From contig JAFXGP010000093.1 in assembly GCA_017521195.1 (NCBI GenBank), forward strand, positions 1-35,230: a DNA stretch of 35,230 nt, written 5' to 3'. This DNA comes from Lachnospiraceae bacterium (GTDB lineage Bacteria; Bacillota; Clostridia; Lachnospirales; Lachnospiraceae). The first letter of the stretch is position 1; every line of letters begins with the position of its first letter. The notes beneath the pieces were generated by a model. The model did no database searches. It saw only the letters and a program-made list of their open reading frames with translations, and was not told where the DNA came from. Position numbers and translations under genes: made by a program. Positions 30,805 through 35,230 of this stretch are shown here, piece by piece.

Positions 30805-32007
30805 ATGGGAAAAATCGTGGACCGTGAACCGGAAATTTCTTTTTGGCTACAGTATGAAAAGAAAAAAATGCAGGAATGTGCAGGAACATTACATAATTTG
30901 GCAGATGCATTTTTAATAGAAGAAAAGGATGAAGAATTTGAGAGTGATAAAGAACGACAAAATCTGTTCTTGAAGAAAAGATTAAAAGAAAACAGAAGTC
31001 TGATGGCGCATCACTTAAAAGAAATGGCTGCCATTATGGAGAAGTCAGCTTCAGAAAATATTAAGATTATCCGTTTGAGTGAGAAGAAAGAAAAACAAAT
31101 GACAAAATTACTTTTTCAGGAAGGATTAATTTTGGAAGATATCTTTATTATAGAAAAAGAAAATGGCAGAAAAGAAGTTGTAGTAAGATTGTATCAGGGC
31201 AAGCAGCAGGGTAAAAATAAATATTATTCTACGGAAGAAGTAGCAGCTTTTTTATCTGTAATATTAAATATGCATCTAATGCCTACGATAAAAACTCCTT
31301 TTTTTATTACGGAGAAAGCTGATAATTTTCGTTTTGAAGAGGATTCAAAATATATGGTTTTAACAGGATTTGCCAAAACAGTAAAAGAGGGGGAAAGGGT
31401 TTCCGGAGATAATTACAGTTTTTTTGAAACGGAAGAAAAAAACTTTTATGCGCTTCTTTCGGATGGCATGGGAAGTGGTGAAAAAGCCGGAGCAGACAGT
31501 GAAGTTGTTTTAAGTCTGGCAGAACGTTTTTTAGAAGGAGGATTTTCAGCAGGGCTTACGGTAAAAATGATTAACGATATGATTATGGCCGGCGGGGAAG
31601 GAAAAAATATGTCTACTTTGGACATCTGTAGTATGGATTTGTACACCGGAGAAACCAATTTTTTGAAGGTAGGTGCAACATATAGTTTGTTAAAAAGAGA
31701 CAGTCATGTGGAAAAAATACCTTCTCTTAGTCTGCCGTTGGGGATTTTTTGCGATATGGAAACAAATCATTACAAAAAACAACTGTTGGATGGTGATTAT
31801 GTGTTTTTATTTAGTGACGGAATCCTGGACAGTTTTGCGGGTGATGAAGGAGAAGAGTTTTTGAAGGAAATAGTAGCCGAAATTCCTTACAGAAGACCTT
31901 CGGAAATGGCAGGGCATATTATGAAACAAGCGATTTCTGCATCCGGGGGTAGAGTCAGAGATGATATGACGGTATTGGTAATGGGAATTTGGGAAAACCT
32001 TGAGTAG
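30805..32007 (+). CDS. spoIIE: SpoIIE-type PP2C phosphatase lacking the membrane domain
   Basis: 400 residues. The PP2C/SpoIIE catalytic domain fills about 190-400: GDNYSFF, LLSDGMGSGEKAG (D220), NMSTLDICSMDL, LPLGIF, FLFSDGILD and DDMTVLVMG. It should dephosphorylate the anti-anti-sigma factor SpoIIAA to activate sigma-F. The N-terminal 190 residues are charged and helical and resemble the regulatory linker, but the ten membrane segments of standard SpoIIE (over 800 residues) are missing. I choose the ATG at 30805, 8 nt after GGAGG, rather than 30790. Its position before tilS, hpt and ftsH matches the spoIIE locus of Firmicutes. Confidence 0.87.
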   Translation: MGKIVDREPEISFWLQYEKKKMQECAGTLHNLADAFLIEEKDEEFESDKERQNLFLKKRLKENRSLMAHHLKEMAAIMEKSASENIKIIRLSEKKEKQMTKLLFQEGLILEDIFIIEKENGRKEVVVRLYQGKQQGKNKYYSTEEVAAFLSVILNMHLMPTIKTPFFITEKADNFRFEEDSKYMVLTGFAKTVKEGERVSGDNYSFFETEEKNFYALLSDGMGSGEKAGADSEVVLSLAERFLEGGFSAGLTVKMINDMIMAGGEGKNMSTLDICSMDLYTGETNFLKVGATYSLLKRDSHVEKIPSLSLPLGIFCDMETNHYKKQLLDGDYVFLFSDGILDSFAGDEGEEFLKEIVAEIPYRRPSEMAGHIMKQAISASGGRVRDDMTVLVMGIWENLE

Positions 32008-32065
32008 CATTGCTTTTGTAGTGAGAATTGTGATACTATCTTAAATAACGAAAAGGTTGAGGTTT

Positions 32066-33529
32066 GTGCGAAAGATAATGATTCAAAAAGTAATTTCATT
32101 TATGGAAAAACATAATATGATTTCAGAATCCGATTTGGTGGCAGCAGGTGTATCCGGTGGGGCGGATTCCCTATGCCTTCTTTTCGTGCTTTTAGAATAT
32201 CAAAAAAAAGTACCGTTTGATTTAGTTGTGGTTCACGTAAATCATGGATTGAGACAGGAAGCTGCTTTGGAAGCGGAATTTGTGAAAGAAATTTGTGACA
32301 GCAGAAAGATTCCTTTCTTTTTAAAAGAAACAGATGTAAGAAAGCTGGCTAAAGAGGAACATTTGTCAGAAGAAGAGACAGGCAGGAAAGTAAGATATTC
32401 GGCATTTGAAGAAGCTTTAAAGTTATATCAACAAAATAAATGCCGAGTAAAAGGATGTAAGATAGCGGTTGCCCATCATCAAAATGATGTTGCAGAAACC
32501 GTAATGTTTCATATGTTCCGGGGAACAGGAATTTATGGAATGAGTGGTATTTTGCCGGTAAATAATAATATTATTCGTCCTCTGCTTTCTGTGAGTAGAA
32601 AAGAAATTGAAGAATTTTTAACCTTAAGAGGACAAAATTGGTGTATAGATCATACCAACGAAGAAGATACTTATACCAGAAATAAAATACGCCATCATAT
32701 TTTGGGATATGCAGACCGGGAGATTAATGAAAGGGCTACCGAACATGTGGCAAAAGCAGCAGCTCAGATGGCTTCTTTGAGGCAGTATCTGGAAACCGAA
32801 GTATCTAAAATCATGGAGCAGGCTGTTAAAGTAAGCAAAGAATGTGTGTCCATAGATATTCCGGAGTTAAAGAAGTACCCGGAATTGCTACAGAGTCAGT
32901 TGATACTTACTGCTATTAATGTGATAATTCCGGGGCGGAAGGATATTGGCTCAAAGCATGTACAGGATATCTTAGAATTATTGGAAAAGTCCGGAAGTAA
33001 AAAGATTGACTTGCCCGGGAGTTTGGAAGCAGTAAAGGAATATGGAATTTTGCAGATAAAGAGGCAGAATAATTGCATTCCGAAGAATAAGGACATCTTA
33101 AAAGAGGAAATGAAAGATTTATCCTATGAAATACAAGAATTGGAATTTGAAAAAAGTTATTTATTAAAAGATGGAAGTATTCTGGAAGTTTCTGTTATAG
33201 AAGCTACGGATTTTAAGAAAATTGAAGAAAATAAGTATACGAAATACTTTGATTATGATAAAATTAATAATCGTTTAACGTTACGATTCAGACAGTCCGG
33301 CGACTATATGACGATTAACGAACAGGGACAGAAAAAGTCATTAAAAGAATATTTTATTAATGAAAAAGTTCCGGCTTTCACCCGTTCTCATATTCCTTTG
33401 ATTGCAGACGGAAATCACATTCTATGGACTATAGGTTATCGTATCAGCGCATATTATAAAGTAACACCAAAGACAACAAAAATTGTACAAATGATAATAC
33501 GGAGGAATGAACATGGCGGAGAGAATTAG
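32066..33529 (+). CDS. tilS: tRNA(Ile)-lysidine synthase
   Basis: About 487 residues. The PP-loop ATPase motif SGGADS is near residue 30, and VAHHQNDVAETVMFHMFRG is the second TilS signature. The TilS_C region ends with FTRSHIPLIADGNHILWTIG. It converts C34 of tRNA-Ile(CAU) to lysidine. I prefer the GTG at 32066, with AAAAGG 9 nt upstream; the ATG at 32078 and a TTG at 32057 are alternatives. A weak promoter (TTGCTT, 18 bp, TACTAT) may lie in the gap before it. The stop codon overlaps the hpt start by 17 bp. Confidence 0.93.
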   Translation: MRKIMIQKVISFMEKHNMISESDLVAAGVSGGADSLCLLFVLLEYQKKVPFDLVVVHVNHGLRQEAALEAEFVKEICDSRKIPFFLKETDVRKLAKEEHLSEEETGRKVRYSAFEEALKLYQQNKCRVKGCKIAVAHHQNDVAETVMFHMFRGTGIYGMSGILPVNNNIIRPLLSVSRKEIEEFLTLRGQNWCIDHTNEEDTYTRNKIRHHILGYADREINERATEHVAKAAAQMASLRQYLETEVSKIMEQAVKVSKECVSIDIPELKKYPELLQSQLILTAINVIIPGRKDIGSKHVQDILELLEKSGSKKIDLPGSLEAVKEYGILQIKRQNNCIPKNKDILKEEMKDLSYEIQELEFEKSYLLKDGSILEVSVIEATDFKKIEENKYTKYFDYDKINNRLTLRFRQSGDYMTINEQGQKKSLKEYFINEKVPAFTRSHIPLIADGNHILWTIGYRISAYYKVTPKTTKIVQMIIRRNEHGGEN

Positions 33530-34046
33530 TGTTTTATTATCGGAAGAAGAAGTAGACAAAAGAATTAAAGAAATTGGCGAACAGATTACCAAAGATTATG
33601 AAGGAAAAAACATTCATCTGGTTTGTGTTTTAAAAGGTGGTGTGTTCTTTATGTGTGAACTTGCAAAAAGAATTGAGGTTCCTGTTTCCATGGATTTTAT
33701 GGCTATTTCCAGCTATGGTGCAGATACCAAATCCAGCGGTGTAATCAAAATTGTAAAGGATTTGGATGAATCTATTACAGGAAAAGATGTATTGGTTGTG
33801 GAAGATATTGTAGATTCCGGAAGAACTTTAAGCTATCTTTTGGAAATGTTAAAGGACAGAAAACCAAACAGTTTAAAACTCTGTACTTTATTGGACAAAC
33901 CGGACAGAAGAGTTATTGATGTAGATGTAGATTATACAGGTTTCCAGATTCCGGATGAATTCGTAGTAGGATATGGTCTGGATTATGCGCAGAAATATAG
34001 AAATCTTCCTTATATCGGCATTGTGCACTTAGAGGAAGAAAAGTAG
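33513..34046 (+). CDS. hpt: Hypoxanthine phosphoribosyltransferase
   Basis: 177 residues. The PRPP-binding loop [18 protein letters not shown] and the N-terminal [11 protein letters not shown] are the type I PRTase motifs. It salvages hypoxanthine (and guanine) to nucleotides. GGAGG ends 7 nt before the ATG at 33513; the ATG at 33507 lies too close to it. The tilS-hpt-ftsH order is conserved in Firmicutes. Confidence 0.96.
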   Translation: MAERISVLLSEEEVDKRIKEIGEQITKDYEGKNIHLVCVLKGGVFFMCELAKRIEVPVSMDFMAISSYGADTKSSGVIKIVKDLDESITGKDVLVVEDIVDSGRTLSYLLEMLKDRKPNSLKLCTLLDKPDRRVIDVDVDYTGFQIPDEFVVGYGLDYAQKYRNLPYIGIVHLEEEK

Positions 34047-34056
34047 GAGGGTGTTC

Positions 34057-35230
34057 GTGAAGAAGAACCAAAAAGGATTTAATTTAAGTTTTTTTCTTAC
34101 CCTGGGTCTTATTTTTTTAATGATGTATTTTAATAAAATGAATACCACGGAAGAAACCTATACCAATGGCGCGTTGGTAAATGATTTGATTGCAGGAAAC
34201 GTCAGCAGTGTTTCCATTCAGCCAAATGAGCAGACACCAACCGGGGCCGCCAGAGTGGTGTTAAAAGGCGGAGAAGTGAAAATTCTGTATGCCACAGATG
34301 TCAATGAATTGCAAGATACGTTGGCTTTTTATGGTATAGATCCAATGATAAAAGATGTACCGCAGAAGGGTTGGTTTGAAGAGTATGGAATGACTCTTAT
34401 TCTGGTTCTGGGTCTAGGATTTTTTGTCATATATATGATGAATATGCAGGCCGGCGGTGGTGGCGGCAATTCCAAAATGATGAATTTTGGTAAGAGCCGT
34501 GCCAAAATGACCCATGGGGATGATAAAATTAATCTGGGCAGTGTGGCCGGATTAAAGGAAGAAAAAGAAGATTTGGAAGAAATCGTGGAATTTTTGAAAG
34601 AGCCGGGAAAATTTACAAATGTAGGCGCAAGAATTCCAAAAGGGGTGTTGCTGGAGGGTCCTCCGGGAACCGGTAAAACACTTCTTGCAAAAGCAGTGGC
34701 AGGAGAAGCTAATGTTCCTTTTTTCAGTATCTCCGGTTCGGATTTTGTAGAAATGTTTGTAGGTGTAGGAGCATCCCGAGTAAGAGATTTATTTGAAGAT
34801 GCTAAGAAAAATGCACCATGTATTGTATTTATTGATGAAATTGACGCGGTAGCCAGAAGACGTGGTACCGGTATGGGCGGCGGCCATGATGAAAGAGAAC
34901 AGACATTGAACCAGCTTTTGGTGGAAATGGATGGTTTCGGAACTAACGAAGGGATTATCGTAATGGCGGCAACCAACCGTGTGGATATTCTGGACCCGGC
35001 CATTCTTCGTCCGGGACGTTTTGACCGTAAAATTACGGTAGGAGTTCCTGATGTGAGAGGCAGGGAAGAAATTTTACATGTCCATGCCAAAAACAAACCG
35101 TTAGGTGATGATGTAGACTTAAAACAGATTGCCCAGACTACTGCCGGATTTACCGGAGCAGATTTGGAAAATCTGTTAAACGAAGCTGCCATTAAGGCAG
35201 CAAAAGATAATCGGGCTTTCTTAAAACAGG
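34057..35230 (+). CDS. ftsH: ATP-dependent zinc metalloprotease FtsH, 5' part
   Basis: 391 codons are in the window; the gene continues past its end. The GTG at 34057 follows GGAGG by 6 nt. Two membrane segments (about 10-24 and 112-128) flank an extracellular domain. The AAA module shows Walker [14 protein letters not shown], pore motif [13 protein letters not shown], Walker [16 protein letters not shown], and the second region of homology [20 protein letters not shown]. The HExxH zinc protease site lies beyond the window. Confidence 0.97.
   Translation, partial: MKKNQKGFNLSFFLTLGLIFLMMYFNKMNTTEETYTNGALVNDLIAGNVSSVSIQPNEQTPTGAARVVLKGGEVKILYATDVNELQDTLAFYGIDPMIKDVPQKGWFEEYGMTLILVLGLGFFVIYMMNMQAGGGGGNSKMMNFGKSRAKMTHGDDKINLGSVAGLKEEKEDLEEIVEFLKEPGKFTNVGARIPKGVLLEGPPGTGKTLLAKAVAGEANVPFFSISGSDFVEMFVGVGASRVRDLFEDAKKNAPCIVFIDEIDAVARRRGTGMGGGHDEREQTLNQLLVEMDGFGTNEGIIVMAATNRVDILDPAILRPGRFDRKITVGVPDVRGREEILHVHAKNKPLGDDVDLKQIAQTTAGFTGADLENLLNEAAIKAAKDNRAFLKQ

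Noticed and set aside
34329-35192. 287-codon open frame on the minus strand
   Set aside because: It is antisense to ftsH, which is unmistakable on the plus strand. The Pro/Ser-rich translation reflects antisense reading of conserved codons.
1-35230. CRISPR array, prophage or complete insertion sequence
   Set aside because: I saw no regularly spaced repeats, integrase, phage structural gene or transposase with terminal repeats on either strand.

Overview
The window is low-GC, single-contig chromosomal DNA with typical Firmicutes features: AGGAGG-type ribosome binding sites, sigma-A promoters, intrinsic terminators and spore genes. The gene set (yabP-yabQ-divIC-spoIIE-tilS-hpt-ftsH, an archaeal-type ProRS ending in Tyr, a reverse rubrerythrin beside a PerR-like regulator, a short Cys-rich DUF6472-like protein) points to an anaerobic, probably spore-forming Clostridia, most likely Lachnospiraceae. 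This placement is inferred from gene content, not from a database search. I see no prophage, complete insertion sequence, CRISPR array or rRNA.

Region 1 (1-4270): the 3' part of tRNA-Phe, tRNA-Lys, then mostly plus-strand small genes: DUF3842, an ECF transporter S component behind a terminator-like hairpin, an MBL-fold hydrolase, an orphan promoter-to-hairpin RNA locus with no sizeable ORF, an XRE regulator with a small membrane protein and a palindromic operator, and a Nudix hydrolase.

Region 2 (4284-10204, minus strand): an iron alcohol dehydrogenase, then a closely packed run which in transcription order is SDR, CcdA, TlpA-like thioredoxin, RimK-like ATP-grasp ligase, FolC/Mur-type ligase, and a 57-residue acidic Cys-rich protein. 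The overlapping ATP-grasp and Mur ligase genes repeat the domain order of cyanophycin synthetase. This is the best candidate here for an undescribed biosynthetic pathway.

Region 3 (10386-15665, plus): a Cof-type HAD phosphatase, a Dabb protein, a Fic protein preceded by an attenuator-like leader, and a CitE-like lyase with an acyl-CoA carboxyltransferase subunit.

Region 4 (15764-18209, minus): a YczE-like membrane protein, a PilZ c-di-GMP receptor, reverse rubrerythrin, and a PerR-like regulator with an operator at its own promoter.

Region 5 (18441-26312, plus): a histidine kinase/response regulator pair, an RluA-type pseudouridine synthase, an O-antigen-ligase-like membrane protein, proS and cca.

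Region 6 (26430-35230, plus): the sporulation and housekeeping cluster: a CotS-like coat protein, a PEGA lipoprotein, HU, an RqcP-like S4 protein, yabP, yabQ, divIC, a SpoIIE phosphatase without the membrane domain, tilS, hpt and the 5' part of ftsH. The promoters agree with the sporulation assignment: a near-perfect sigma-E promoter precedes yabP, and a promoter with 21-bp spacing and a 0A-like box precedes spoIIE.
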